The notes below the pieces were generated by a model that was not told where the DNA came from, ran no database searches, and saw only the letters and a program-made list of their open reading frames with translations. The position numbers and the translations under genes were made by a program. From an uncultured Eubacteriales bacterium (GTDB taxonomy: Bacteria > Bacillota > Clostridia > Oscillospirales > CAG-272), in the NCBI GenBank assembly GCA_934474225.1, contig CAKSLU010000010.1, positions 1 to 55,610 of the forward strand: DNA of 55,610 nucleotides. The letters are read 5' to 3'. Below are positions 48,405-55,610 of this stretch, piece by piece; position 1 is the stretch's first letter; each line of letters opens with the position of its first letter.

Positions 48405-48454
48405 CACTTTGCCCCCGGGCGGGCGCAGACACTTTGCCCCCGGGCGGGCGCAGA
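48405..48454. repeat. 25-bp tandem duplication
   Basis: Two direct copies of a unit starting CACTTTGCCCCCGGGCGGGC (48405 and 48430), in non-coding DNA. Confidence 0.85.
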
Positions 48455-48495
48455 CGGATACAGAATCCGTGAAAATTACCGTCAAGCCGTATCGG

Positions 48496-48573
48496 GATGT
48501 TTTTCGGTTTCGCTCGCGAAATCGTCGGTGTTCAGCCGACGAAGAAAAACTCCCCCGCGAACCGCAGGTTCGC
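48496..48573 (+). repeat. Detached inner segment of the long repeat module
   Basis: The GATGTTTTTCGG...GAAGAAAAACTCC segment that lies inside the long modules occurs here on its own, about 100 bases after a short module. It is followed by a different hairpin, GCGAACCGCAGGTTCGC. Confidence 0.8.
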
Positions 48574-48632
48574 AAGCATACGGCGACGGTGATTTTCGCG
48601 GATAGAATGACGAAAATAAACTCTGAAATGCA

Positions 48633-48660
48633 GACAACCGCTCATTTCCGAGCGGTTGTC
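48633..48660. terminator. Hairpin downstream of the ABC exporter
   Basis: GACAACCGCTC, loop ATTTCC and GAGCGGTTGTC. It could end the minus-strand exporter operon, but no clear T-run follows on that strand. Confidence 0.4.
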
Positions 48661-48739
48661 CTCCAAAGCGGGCAGAGGCACAAAGCGAAAAACCGAACAA
48701 ATCCTTTCGTCATTCGGTCTGTGCCGTATCCGCCCGCCC

Positions 48740-50566
48740 TCAACTGAACTGGCTGTTGTAGAGGTCGGCATACCGCCCGCCTTTTTTGAGCAGTGCCTCG
48801 TGACTGCCGGATTCCACGATGTTGCCCTCCTCCATATAGAGGATGAGGTCGGCGTCGGTCACGGTGGACAGGCGATGCGCGATGACAAACGAGGTTCTGC
48901 CGCAGAGCAGCGTCTTCACCGCCTTGCCGATTTCGATTTCGGTGCGGGTATCGACCGACGAGGTCGCCTCGTCGAGAATCAGCACGGCAGGATTGCAGCA
49001 GAGCACGCGCGCGATGGTGAGCAGCTGCCGTTGCCCGACCGAAATGTTCTCGGCGTCGCTGTCGAGGCGCGTGTCATAGCCGCCCGGCAGGGTGCGGATG
49101 AAGAAATCCGCGCGCGCCGCCTTTGCGGCGGCGACAATTTCCTCGCGCGTGGCGTCGGGCTTGCCGCAGGCGATGTTCTCGGCGATGGTGCCGGCAAAGA
49201 GGCGCGCGTCCTGCAGCACCATGCCGAAGACGCGGCGCAAATCGGCGCGCGTCATCTCGCGGATGTCTCTGCCGTCCAGCAGAATTTCGCCGCCGTTTAC
49301 CTCATAGAAGCGCATCAGCAGATTGACAAGCGTGGTTTTGCCCGCGCCGGTGCTGCCCACCACGGCAATCTTTTGCCCGGGCAGCGCACGGAAACTCACA
49401 TCCTGCATCAGGCACTTTTCGGGCGTGTAGCCGAAGCGGACATGGCGGAATTCCACCTCGCCGCGCACCTCGGCGGGCACATACGGCGCGGACGGCTCGG
49501 GCGAGACCTCCGCCTCGTCAAGCAGCCCATAGACCCGCTCGAGCGAGGCAAGCGCCGACTGCATGGAGTTTATCATGTACGCAATCTCGGTCAGCGGCTC
49601 CGCCGCCTGCCCGACATACTGGAAGAACGCCTGGAACGCGCCCACGCTCATCCTGCCGTGCAGCAGCAGACTGCCGCCGAGCACGGCGAGCAGCACCTGC
49701 CCCACGCGGTTGATGAGGCGGATGGCGGGGTTGATGGCGTCCACAAGGAAGTCCGCCTTGCGGGACGCATCCGCCAGCCGCTTTGCCGCGCCGTGCAGCG
49801 CGGCGGAGGACGCCTCCTCGCGGCAGAACGCCTTGACGACGGTGCGGCCGGAGTAATTTTCCTCCACCATCGCCGTCACTTCGCCGACGCACGCCTGCCG
49901 CCGCTCGGCGGCGCGGAGCGTCACATCCGAGATTTTCTTCGTGGCGAAGACCGAGACCGCCGAAAAGGCGAGGAACACGAGCGTCAGCCACACGTTGAAC
50001 CAGAACATCATCGCGATTGAGCCGACAATCATGCCGGCGGCGGACAGCAGCTGCAAAACGCCGGTCTGCATCGCCTCTGACGCCTTGTCGAGGTCGTTGG
50101 TCACATGCGTGAGGATCGAGCCCGGCTTGTTTTTGTCAAAGAAGGCAAGCGGCAGGCGGTTCAGCTTGCCGGCGATGGCGCAGCGCAGGCGGTAACTGAT
50201 GTTCTCGGCGAAACTCGCCATGAGAAAACTCTGCAAAAAGTAGAACACGCCCACGCCGAGGTAGACGAGAAACAGCATGAAAATGTCGCGCCCGCCGTCC
50301 GCCCAGGTGATGGAGAAGCGCGCGCCTGCGGCACTTGCCGTCTGAATCTTCGTCCACAGGAGATCGACCACGCCCGCGCTGCGGAAGGGGGCGTAGACGG
50401 TCAGCACCGTGTAGCACACGATGGAGAGGGTGACGACGGTGAGGCGCACCCACTGGTCGGCGGCGGTCTTCAAAAAGCGGCGGAGCGTCGCGCCCGCGTG
50501 CTCGGGCGTCGAGAGGTCGTAGTCGTCGTCGAGTTCCCCCTCAAAGCCCTCAAATTCTTCCTCCAT
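48740..50566 (-). CDS. ABC exporter, consensus subunit (membrane + ATPase)
   Basis: The protein has 608 residues. A cytosolic start (EEEFEGFEGELDDDYDL) is followed by six helices and a nucleotide-binding domain with Walker A VGSTGAGKTTLV, signature ISVGQRQLLTIARVL and Walker B VLILDEATSSVDT with the catalytic Glu. It overlaps the gene at 50550 by 17 bases. The partner lacks the catalytic Glu, so the two should form a heterodimeric type IV exporter (BmrCD / TM287-288 kind). The substrate is unknown; drugs, lipids or peptides are possible. Confidence 0.92.
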   Translation of the reverse strand: MEEEFEGFEGELDDDYDLSTPEHAGATLRRFLKTAADQWVRLTVVTLSIVCYTVLTVYAPFRSAGVVDLLWTKIQTASAAGARFSITWADGGRDIFMLFLVYLGVGVFYFLQSFLMASFAENISYRLRCAIAGKLNRLPLAFFDKNKPGSILTHVTNDLDKASEAMQTGVLQLLSAAGMIVGSIAMMFWFNVWLTLVFLAFSAVSVFATKKISDVTLRAAERRQACVGEVTAMVEENYSGRTVVKAFCREEASSAALHGAAKRLADASRKADFLVDAINPAIRLINRVGQVLLAVLGGSLLLHGRMSVGAFQAFFQYVGQAAEPLTEIAYMINSMQSALASLERVYGLLDEAEVSPEPSAPYVPAEVRGEVEFRHVRFGYTPEKCLMQDVSFRALPGQKIAVVGSTGAGKTTLVNLLMRFYEVNGGEILLDGRDIREMTRADLRRVFGMVLQDARLFAGTIAENIACGKPDATREEIVAAAKAARADFFIRTLPGGYDTRLDSDAENISVGQRQLLTIARVLCCNPAVLILDEATSSVDTRTEIEIGKAVKTLLCGRTSFVIAHRLSTVTDADLILYMEEGNIVESGSHEALLKKGGRYADLYNSQFS

Positions 50567-52289
50567 GGGGCATGCCTCCTTTCATCTGGGATGCGACAAT
50601 GTCGCGGTAGACCGGGCAGGTTCCCAGCAGCTCCTCGTGTCTGCCGATGCCCGCCACGCTGCCGTCTTCGAGGACGACGATGCGGTCGGCGGCAAGCACG
50701 GTGCTGATGCGCTGTGCCACAATCAGCACGGCGGCGTTCTCGGTCTCGGCGGCAAGCGCGTGGCGCAGCGCCGCGTCGGTCTTGAAGTCGAGCGCGGAGA
50801 AGCTGTCGTCGAAAATGTAGAGGTCGGCGTGCTTCATCAGCGCGCGGGCAATCGCCAGCCGCTGGCGCTGACCGCCCGAGAAGTTGGTGCCGCCCTGCGA
50901 AACGCGGCGCGCAAGCCCGTCTGCGTCCTCTGTGATGAAGTCTGCCTGCGCCACCGTGAGCGCATGGCGCATCGCGGCATCGTCCGCGCCCGGCGCGCCG
51001 CTTTGCAGGTTGGATTTCACCGTTCCGGCAAAGAGCCATGCCTGCTGCGGCACATAGGCGATGCGGCGGCGCAGGTCGCCCTGCGCCATTTGGCGCACGT
51101 CCGTGCCGCAGAAGTCCACTTCGCCGCGCGTCACATCGTGAAAGCGGAGCGCCAGCTTTGCCACGGTGGATTTGCCGCTGCCCGTGCTGCCCACAATTGC
51201 CACGGTCTCCCCGCGGCGGCAGACGAAGTCCACGCCCGCGAGCGCGTCGACATCCGCGTCGGCAAAGCGGAAGCTGACATCGCGGAAGCGCAGCACTTCA
51301 TCGCCGCCCGCCTTTGCCGCCGCCGGGACGGCAGGGTCGGTGATGGAGGGCGTGCGGTTCAGAATTTCGGCAAGACGCCCGGCGCAGACCACCGCGCGCG
51401 GAATCATGATGAGCGTGAACTGCGCCATCAAGAGGTAGAAGAGAATCATCGCGGCGTACTGGGTCAGCGCCGAGATGTCACCGATCTCCATCAGCCCCGC
51501 GCCGGTGCGGTCGGCGCCCAGCCACAGAATCGCGACGGTCACGAGGTTGATGACCAGCATCAGCGTGCAGTCCAGCCCCGCAAACATGCGGTTGGCGCGG
51601 ATGGAAACGCCGCGGTAGCCGTCGAAGATGCCGCCGAGGCGCTTTGCCTCCGCGTTTTCTTTGTTGAACGCACGCACCACGCGCACGCCGGTGATGCTCT
51701 CGCGCACCGAGAGGTTCATGCGGTCGAGAAAGCGCTGCTGCATCTCAAAGAGCGGCGTCGTGCGGCGCATCACCAGCACCGAGGCGGCGAGAATCAGCAC
51801 CGACAGCCCGAGCAGCAGAAAGCCCGCCGTGCGCTCGATGCGAAAGGCGAGAAAAATGCCCGCAGCGCAGACCAGCGACACGGGCAGGATGCCCTGGAGC
51901 AGCATCACGGTCGTCTGCTGCACGATGCTCACATCGCTGAGCGTGCGGGTGATGAGCGTGCCGGTTCCGAAGTGCTCCGCGTCGTCCGCCGAGAAGGTCA
52001 GCGTTTTGTCATAGACGGCGCAGCGCAGATCGCGGCCGAAGCCCGCCGAGAAGGATGCGGCGGTGTAGCTTGCGCCGAGCGCCGCCAGCGCCGCCAAGGC
52101 GGCGATGCCCAGCATCAGCGCGCCGCGGCGCAGAATGTAGTCGAGGTCGCCGCCCGCAACGCCGGTGTTGATGATGTCGGCGGTCACCGTAGGGATGAGC
52201 AGTCCGCCCGCCGCCTCGGCTGCCATGCAGAGGATGACGAGCAGAATTTTGGTTTTGTACGGTTTCAAAAACCGCAGTACGGTCTTCAT
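50550..52289 (-). CDS. ABC exporter, degenerate-site subunit (membrane + ATPase)
   Basis: The protein has 579 residues: six helices followed by an ATPase domain with Walker A VGSTGSGKSTVAKL, signature TNFSGGQRQRLAIARAL and Walker B LYIFDDSFSALDF. The residue after the Walker B Asp is Asp, not Glu, as in the non-catalytic half of heterodimeric exporters. It pairs with the overlapping downstream gene. The start at 52289 follows AAAGGAGA. The MarR gene upstream (52456) is co-directional, separated by one repeat module, and probably controls the operon. Confidence 0.92.
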   Translation of the reverse strand: MKTVLRFLKPYKTKILLVILCMAAEAAGGLLIPTVTADIINTGVAGGDLDYILRRGALMLGIAALAALAALGASYTAASFSAGFGRDLRCAVYDKTLTFSADDAEHFGTGTLITRTLSDVSIVQQTTVMLLQGILPVSLVCAAGIFLAFRIERTAGFLLLGLSVLILAASVLVMRRTTPLFEMQQRFLDRMNLSVRESITGVRVVRAFNKENAEAKRLGGIFDGYRGVSIRANRMFAGLDCTLMLVINLVTVAILWLGADRTGAGLMEIGDISALTQYAAMILFYLLMAQFTLIMIPRAVVCAGRLAEILNRTPSITDPAVPAAAKAGGDEVLRFRDVSFRFADADVDALAGVDFVCRRGETVAIVGSTGSGKSTVAKLALRFHDVTRGEVDFCGTDVRQMAQGDLRRRIAYVPQQAWLFAGTVKSNLQSGAPGADDAAMRHALTVAQADFITEDADGLARRVSQGGTNFSGGQRQRLAIARALMKHADLYIFDDSFSALDFKTDAALRHALAAETENAAVLIVAQRISTVLAADRIVVLEDGSVAGIGRHEELLGTCPVYRDIVASQMKGGMPHGGRI

Positions 52290-52324
52290 AAGGTCTCCTT
52301 TGAAAATGGTTGTGGGGATTTATG

Positions 52325-52437
52325 CCTCCCCCCGGCAAAGGGAGGTGGCACGCGAAGCGTGACGGAGGGATTGTTACATAGCTAAGGAACAACCCCTCAG
52401 GCGTGTTCCACGCCAGCTCCCCTTGCACAGGGGAGCC
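52325..52437 (+). repeat. Palindromic repeat module, short form
   Basis: Family of 3731 between the MarR and ABC genes, with stems GCACGCGAAGCGTG and GGCGTGTTCCACGCC. Confidence 0.9.
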
Positions 52438-52455
52438 GAATCGCACAAACCGCCC

Positions 52456-52908
52456 CTACTTCACTGCCTCCGCGACGCCGTCGCGGATGGCGGCATTGAA
52501 CCGGCGCATCAAATCCAGATAGCGCGCGGCATCGTCGTCGCCGAGCGCGCCGAGCGCGCGCTCCTCAATCGCAAAAAACGGGAAAATCACGCGGTCGCAA
52601 AACGCCTTGCCCGCCTCGGTCAGCTGCAGCGCCTTGCCGCTCCGCGCGCCGGGGAGCTGTTCGAGCGCGATGTACCCCTGCTTTGCCAGCGCCGCCACCG
52701 CCGAGTTGATGCTCTGCCGCGGCATGTGAAATCCGTCTGCCAGCGCGTTCTGCGTCTGCACCTCGTCGCTCTCGCAGACGGCGTACAGAATCCAGAATGC
52801 CGTGTCCGACAGCCCGAAATGCGCCGCATAGGCGGAATAGATGTCGTCCTGCTCCATGTACAGCGCGTTCAGCGCGGCGTTCAGTTTCTTCAGTTCGGTC
52901 AAGAACAT
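52456..52908 (-). CDS. MarR-family regulator
   Basis: The protein has 150 residues. The winged helix reads SDTAFWILYAVCESDEVQTQNALADGFHMPRQSINSAVAALAKQGYI with a wing around LPGARSGKALQLTEAGKAF. MarR proteins commonly repress efflux genes and release DNA on binding a toxic ligand. Two inverted repeats lie in its own promoter, so it is autoregulated. It is upstream of, and co-directional with, the exporter pair and divergent from a MATE gene, so it may control both efflux systems. The start follows AAGAGGGG. Confidence 0.9.
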   Translation of the reverse strand: MFLTELKKLNAALNALYMEQDDIYSAYAAHFGLSDTAFWILYAVCESDEVQTQNALADGFHMPRQSINSAVAALAKQGYIALEQLPGARSGKALQLTEAGKAFCDRVIFPFFAIEERALGALGDDDAARYLDLMRRFNAAIRDGVAEAVK

Positions 52909-52922
52909 CGCCCCTCTTTTCA

Positions 52923-52971
52923 AAATCCGATTTCGGTTTTTGATTATAAATCCGATTTCGGATTTTGTCAA
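52923..52971 (-). promoter_or_regulatory. MarR promoter with operators
   Basis: Minus-strand TTGACA (52971-52966) and TATAAT (52948-52943) are 17 bases apart. The perfect 18-bp palindrome AAATCCGATTTCGGATTT (52948-52965) covers that whole spacer. A second, imperfect copy lies at 52923-52940, downstream of the -10. Confidence 0.85.
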
Positions 52972-53044
52972 GGCCTTTTCGCAAAAAAATCCGCGCCGTC
53001 GGAAATGCGGCGCGAAAGCGGGCACATTTCGTCGCTTTGTCGGA

Positions 53045-53073
53045 TTGACGCGCGGCGGATTTCGCGGTATAAT
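53045..53073 (+). promoter_or_regulatory. Promoter of the MATE gene
   Basis: TTGACG (53045-53050), 17 bases, TATAAT (53068-53073). It has no copy of the MarR palindrome, which lies about 80 bases upstream. Confidence 0.75.
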
Positions 53074-53104
53074 GAATTGTTGTTTTATATTGAAGGAGAA
53101 AACT

Positions 53105-54511
53105 ATGGATTTGCAAAAAGAAAACAAGATGGGCACGATGCCGGTCGGCAGACTGCTCATTTCCATGTCGCTGCCGATGATCGTGTCCATGCTTGTGCAG
53201 GCGCTGTACAATGTGGTGGACAGCTACTTCGTCGGCATGGTCAGCCTCGAGGCGCTGACCGCCGTCGGGCAGGCGTTCTCGGCGCAGAACCTCATGATCG
53301 GCATCGCCACCGGCACGGGCGTCGGCGTCAACGCGCTGCTCTCCAAGTCGCTCGGCGAAAAAGACCCCGTGCGCGCCAACCGCATCGCCGAAAACGGCGT
53401 GCTGCTCGCGCTCGTCGGCTACGTCATCATCCTCGTCTTCGGGCTGTTCGGCTGCAATCTGTATTTCGACGGCATCCTCAGTTCGGCGGAGCTTGACGCG
53501 GGGCTGGACCTCGCCGCCGTCAAGGAAAGCGGCATCGCGTACCTGCGCATCTGCACGGTTCTGTCGCTCTTTGTCTTCCTCGAGATCATGTTCGAGCGGC
53601 TGATGCAGTCCACCGGCAAGACCATCTACACCATGTACACACAGGGCGTCGGCGCGATCTTCAACATCGTGTTTGACCCCATCTTCATCCTCGACGAACT
53701 GCCCTTCGGGCTGCGCGGTCTCGGCCTTGGCGCGGCGGGCGCCGCGTGGGCAACCGTGCTCGGTCAGGCGGTCGCCTGCGTCCTTGCCATTTTGCTCAAC
53801 CACCGGTTCAACACCGAGATTCGGCTGAAGGTGCGCGAATTCCGCCCGGATTTCGCCATCATCAAGAGCATTTACGCCATCGGCGTCCCCTCGATCATCA
53901 TGGTTGCGGTCGGCTCGGTCATGTACTATGCGATGAACATCATTCTCATGGGCGTCTCCGCGTTCGGCGCGTCGATCTTCGGCGTGTATTTCAAGCTGCA
54001 GAGCTTCGTCTTCATGCCGCTGTTCGGCATGAACAACGGCGTCATCCCGATCATCGCCTACAATTACGGCGCGGGCAACCGCCGCCGCATGATGAAGACG
54101 GTCAAACTCGCCGCCTGCGTCGCGCTCGGCTTCATGCTGCTCGGGCTGCTCCTCATGCAGTTTGTGCCGGATGTGCTGCTCTCGCTGTTCATCAAGGAGG
54201 CGGCGGTCGTCCAACTCGGCTGCACTGCGCTGCGCATCATCAGCACGAGCTTTTTGTTTGCGGGCGTGTGCATTGTGCTCGGCTCGGTGTTCCAGGCGCT
54301 CGGCAAGGGCTCGTATTCGATGCTCGTGTCCATCGCGCGCCAGCTGCTGGTGCTTGTTCCGGTGGCGTACCTGCTCGCGCGCAGCGGCGATCTGAACCGG
54401 ATCTGGTGGAGTTATCCCATCGCGGAACTGGTCTCGCTCACGGTCACGCTCCTGCTCTTTGCGCGCATCTATCGCAAAATTATCGCAGGGATTCCCGAGG
54501 GCGTGGAGTAA
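53105..54511 (+). CDS. MATE-family efflux transporter
   Basis: The protein has 468 residues and 12 helices. It starts KMGTMPVGRLLISMSLPMIVSMLVQALYNVVDSYFVG, the usual helix 1 of clostridial MATE/DinF-like proteins, with GLGAAGAAWATVLGQ and MPLFGMNNGVIPIIAYNYGAGN later. It differs clearly from the tandem pair at 21122-24094. It is divergent from the MarR gene, so joint control of this exporter and the ABC exporter is plausible but not shown. The start follows AAGGAG. Confidence 0.93.
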   Translation: MDLQKENKMGTMPVGRLLISMSLPMIVSMLVQALYNVVDSYFVGMVSLEALTAVGQAFSAQNLMIGIATGTGVGVNALLSKSLGEKDPVRANRIAENGVLLALVGYVIILVFGLFGCNLYFDGILSSAELDAGLDLAAVKESGIAYLRICTVLSLFVFLEIMFERLMQSTGKTIYTMYTQGVGAIFNIVFDPIFILDELPFGLRGLGLGAAGAAWATVLGQAVACVLAILLNHRFNTEIRLKVREFRPDFAIIKSIYAIGVPSIIMVAVGSVMYYAMNIILMGVSAFGASIFGVYFKLQSFVFMPLFGMNNGVIPIIAYNYGAGNRRRMMKTVKLAACVALGFMLLGLLLMQFVPDVLLSLFIKEAAVVQLGCTALRIISTSFLFAGVCIVLGSVFQALGKGSYSMLVSIARQLLVLVPVAYLLARSGDLNRIWWSYPIAELVSLTVTLLLFARIYRKIIAGIPEGVE

Positions 54512-54523
54512 GCGTCTATCCAA

Positions 54524-54662
54524 GCCTTCCCCGGTGGGGAAGGGGGACCGCGTCAGCGGTGGATGAGGGTATGTAGGCAGCCGGCACAGCATGGTGCGAT
54601 GTTTTACTTTCATCAATCCCTCATCAGTCGCCTACGGCGCCAGCTTCCCCCAAGGGGGAAAC
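54524..54662 (+). repeat. Palindromic repeat module, CCTTCCCC subfamily
   Basis: The ends are GCCTTCCCCGGTGGGGAAGG and GCTTCCCCCAAGGGGGAA. The core GGATGAGGGTATGTAGG...ATCAATCCCTCATCAG is similar to 42804-42944 in opposite orientation. The entries here and below cover 54512-54918; I see no gene there. Confidence 0.85.
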
Positions 54663-54711
54663 CTAAGATGGCGCCGACCCCTACCGATTGGTACAAGACC
54701 CGCACAAATCC

Positions 54712-54736
54712 GTAGGGCGGGGGCTTGCTCCCGCCG
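54712..54736. repeat. Single short palindrome (GCGGGGGCTTGCTCCCGC type)
   Basis: Same element as at 8904. A truncated GGCGCCGACCCCTAC half element lies just before it at 54670. Confidence 0.7.
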
Positions 54737-54742
54737 TCTGAG

Positions 54743-54851
54743 CCTCCCTTGTGCAAAGGGAGGTGCCGCCGAACGGCGGCGGAGGGATTGTTACATAGCA
54801 AGAACAACCCCTCAGGCGCTCACGCGCCAGCTCCCCTTGCACAGGGGAGCC
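54743..54851 (+). repeat. Palindromic repeat module, short form
   Basis: Family of 3731, with stems GCCGCCGAACGGCGGC and GGCGCTCACGCGCC. Confidence 0.9.
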
Positions 54852-54918
54852 TTAAAAGCGCCGTACAGCTTACCACTTGCACAGGGAAGCCTATTCCCCC
54901 ACCAATTTCACCGAAAAA

Positions 54919-54966
54919 ATCTATATATTGTTGTACATTTTGCCACTTGAAACTACATATAGCGGT
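54919..54966. promoter_or_regulatory. Two NrdR-like boxes before nrdD
   Basis: CTATATATTGTTGT (from 54921) and CTACATATAGCGGTGT (from 54953) resemble the NrdR box (ACACTATATATTGTGT). Their cores are 32 bases apart, three helical turns, the usual spacing. The second overlaps the promoter. Confidence 0.7.
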
Positions 54967-54976
54967 GTGATACAAT
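54947..54976 (+). promoter_or_regulatory. Promoter of nrdD
   Basis: TTGAAA (54947-54952) and TACAAT (54971-54976), spacer 18 bases, 41 bases before the ATG. Confidence 0.6.
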
Positions 54977-55017
54977 AGAAACACTTTAGGAATCATTCTC
55001 AAAAACGGAGGTGCACC

Positions 55018-55610
55018 ATGATTCGCATCATCAAAAAGGACGGCACGCTTGAGGACTACAATGTGCAGAAAGTCGTCGCCGCGGTGACGAAATCCGCCAA
55101 CCGTGCGCTCGTCACCTTCACCGACGAGGACTATAAAAAGATCTGCACCTTCGTGGACAGCCGCGTTTTGCAGATGGGCAAGGACGAGATTGCCATCGCC
55201 GAGATGCACAACATCGTCGAGGGCGCGCTCGAGGCGGTCAACCCGGTTGTCGCCAAGAGCTACCGCGACTACCGCAACTACAAGCAGGACTTCGTCCACA
55301 TGCTCGACGAGGTCTACCGCAAGAGCCAGGCGATTATGTACATCGGCGACAAGGAGAACTCCAATGCGGACTCCGCGCTGGTGTCCACCAAGCGTTCGCT
55401 GATTTTCAACCAGCTCAACAAGGAGCTGTATCAGAAATTCTTCCTCACGGTGGAGGAACTGCAGGCGTGCCGCGACGGCTATATCTATGTGCACGACATG
55501 TCCGCGCGCCGCGACACGATGAACTGCTGCCTTTTTGACGTGGCGGCGGTGCTGGAGGGCGGCTTTGAGATGGGCAACCTCTGGTACAACGAGCCGAAGA
55601 CGCTCGATGT
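55018..55610 (+). CDS. nrdD: Anaerobic ribonucleoside-triphosphate reductase (partial, 5' part)
   Basis: The first 197 codons are present; the gene runs off the window. It begins with an ATP-cone (RIIKKDGTLEDYNVQKVVAAV, AEMHNIVEGALEAVNPVVAK) that senses ATP/dATP, followed by KRSLIFNQLNKELYQKFF and YVHDMSARRDTMNCCLFD at the start of the catalytic barrel. This is class III reductase, the oxygen-sensitive glycyl-radical enzyme making dNTPs in anaerobes; the glycyl site lies outside. The start follows CGGAGGTG. Regulation by NrdR is suggested by the upstream boxes. Confidence 0.93.
   Translation, partial: MIRIIKKDGTLEDYNVQKVVAAVTKSANRALVTFTDEDYKKICTFVDSRVLQMGKDEIAIAEMHNIVEGALEAVNPVVAKSYRDYRNYKQDFVHMLDEVYRKSQAIMYIGDKENSNADSALVSTKRSLIFNQLNKELYQKFFLTVEELQACRDGYIYVHDMSARRDTMNCCLFDVAAVLEGGFEMGNLWYNEPKTLD

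Noticed and set aside
3731..54851. The repeated modules as a CRISPR array
   Set aside because: Copies are scattered over 50 kb, occur in both orientations, and have no regular spacers or cas genes.

Overview
The window looks like chromosome of an uncultured, GC-rich, anaerobic, Gram-positive member of the Clostridia, probably of the Oscillospiraceae/Ruminococcaceae type. The evidence is SpoVG, three SLH modules plus a CsaB-type pyruvyl transferase, an anaerobic class III ribonucleotide reductase, many short TTGACA/TATAAT promoters with strong AGGAGG sites, and a radical-SAM peptide-modification locus. No plasmid, complete phage or CRISPR array is visible. Taxonomy is inferred from gene content only.

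Layout. 0-2.5 kb: a compact RiPP-like locus with a 36-aa Cys-containing precursor, an internal palindromic attenuator, an HprK-like kinase and a radical SAM/SPASM maturase. 2.6-15.5 kb: a LacI-type sensor fused to a C-terminal LuxR helix-turn-helix, the UPF0210/ACT pair, a lipoprotein with a repeat inserted in its 5' end, alr, a solute-binding-like protein, aspS-truB, a YfiH/laccase-domain protein and an SLH protein. 15.7-27 kb (mostly minus strand): a cation/proton antiporter, a MecA-like adaptor, a sialidase-fold protein, an XRE regulator divergent from a SLOG-like gene, tandem MATE exporters, tRNA-Val and a GT4-CsaB fusion. 27.4-34.8 kb: the rimP-nusA-ylxR-ylxQ-infB operon followed by a YgiQ-type radical SAM gene. 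35-40 kb: a diverged dapF, a possible ThyX-like protein, a RAYT transposase, dapB, a YjdF-like membrane protein and nnrE. 40.3-42.7 kb: a complete polar amino-acid ABC importer. 43-48 kb: an (alpha/alpha)6-type glycosidase candidate, a small XRE/ArpU-like phage-type locus with an operator array, spoVG and murC. 48.7-55.6 kb: a heterodimeric ABC exporter with its MarR regulator, a divergent MATE exporter and the start of nrdD behind two NrdR-like boxes.

Three non-coding signals cut across the genes. (1) A RAYT gene (36625-37158) carries, in frame, two inverted copies of a palindrome that is also scattered between genes as single elements and as inverted pairs (REPIN-like). (2) A larger palindromic module of about 105-195 bp occurs at least 17 times. 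Its internal stems differ in sequence but stay self-complementary, which suggests selection on structure. (3) Six start sites (the SLH gene, rimP, nusA, infB, the amino-acid permease and spoVG) share an unusual leader: Shine-Dalgarno, then a hairpin with a four-base loop, then 10-13 nt, then ATG.

The genes fit a cell-envelope and translation-centred chromosome segment: peptidoglycan precursors (alr, murC, dapB, dapF-like), SLH anchoring (SLH protein plus CsaB), ribosome and transcription factors (rimP, nusA, infB, truB, aspS), transport (antiporter, MATE, ABC), and accessory peptide modification.
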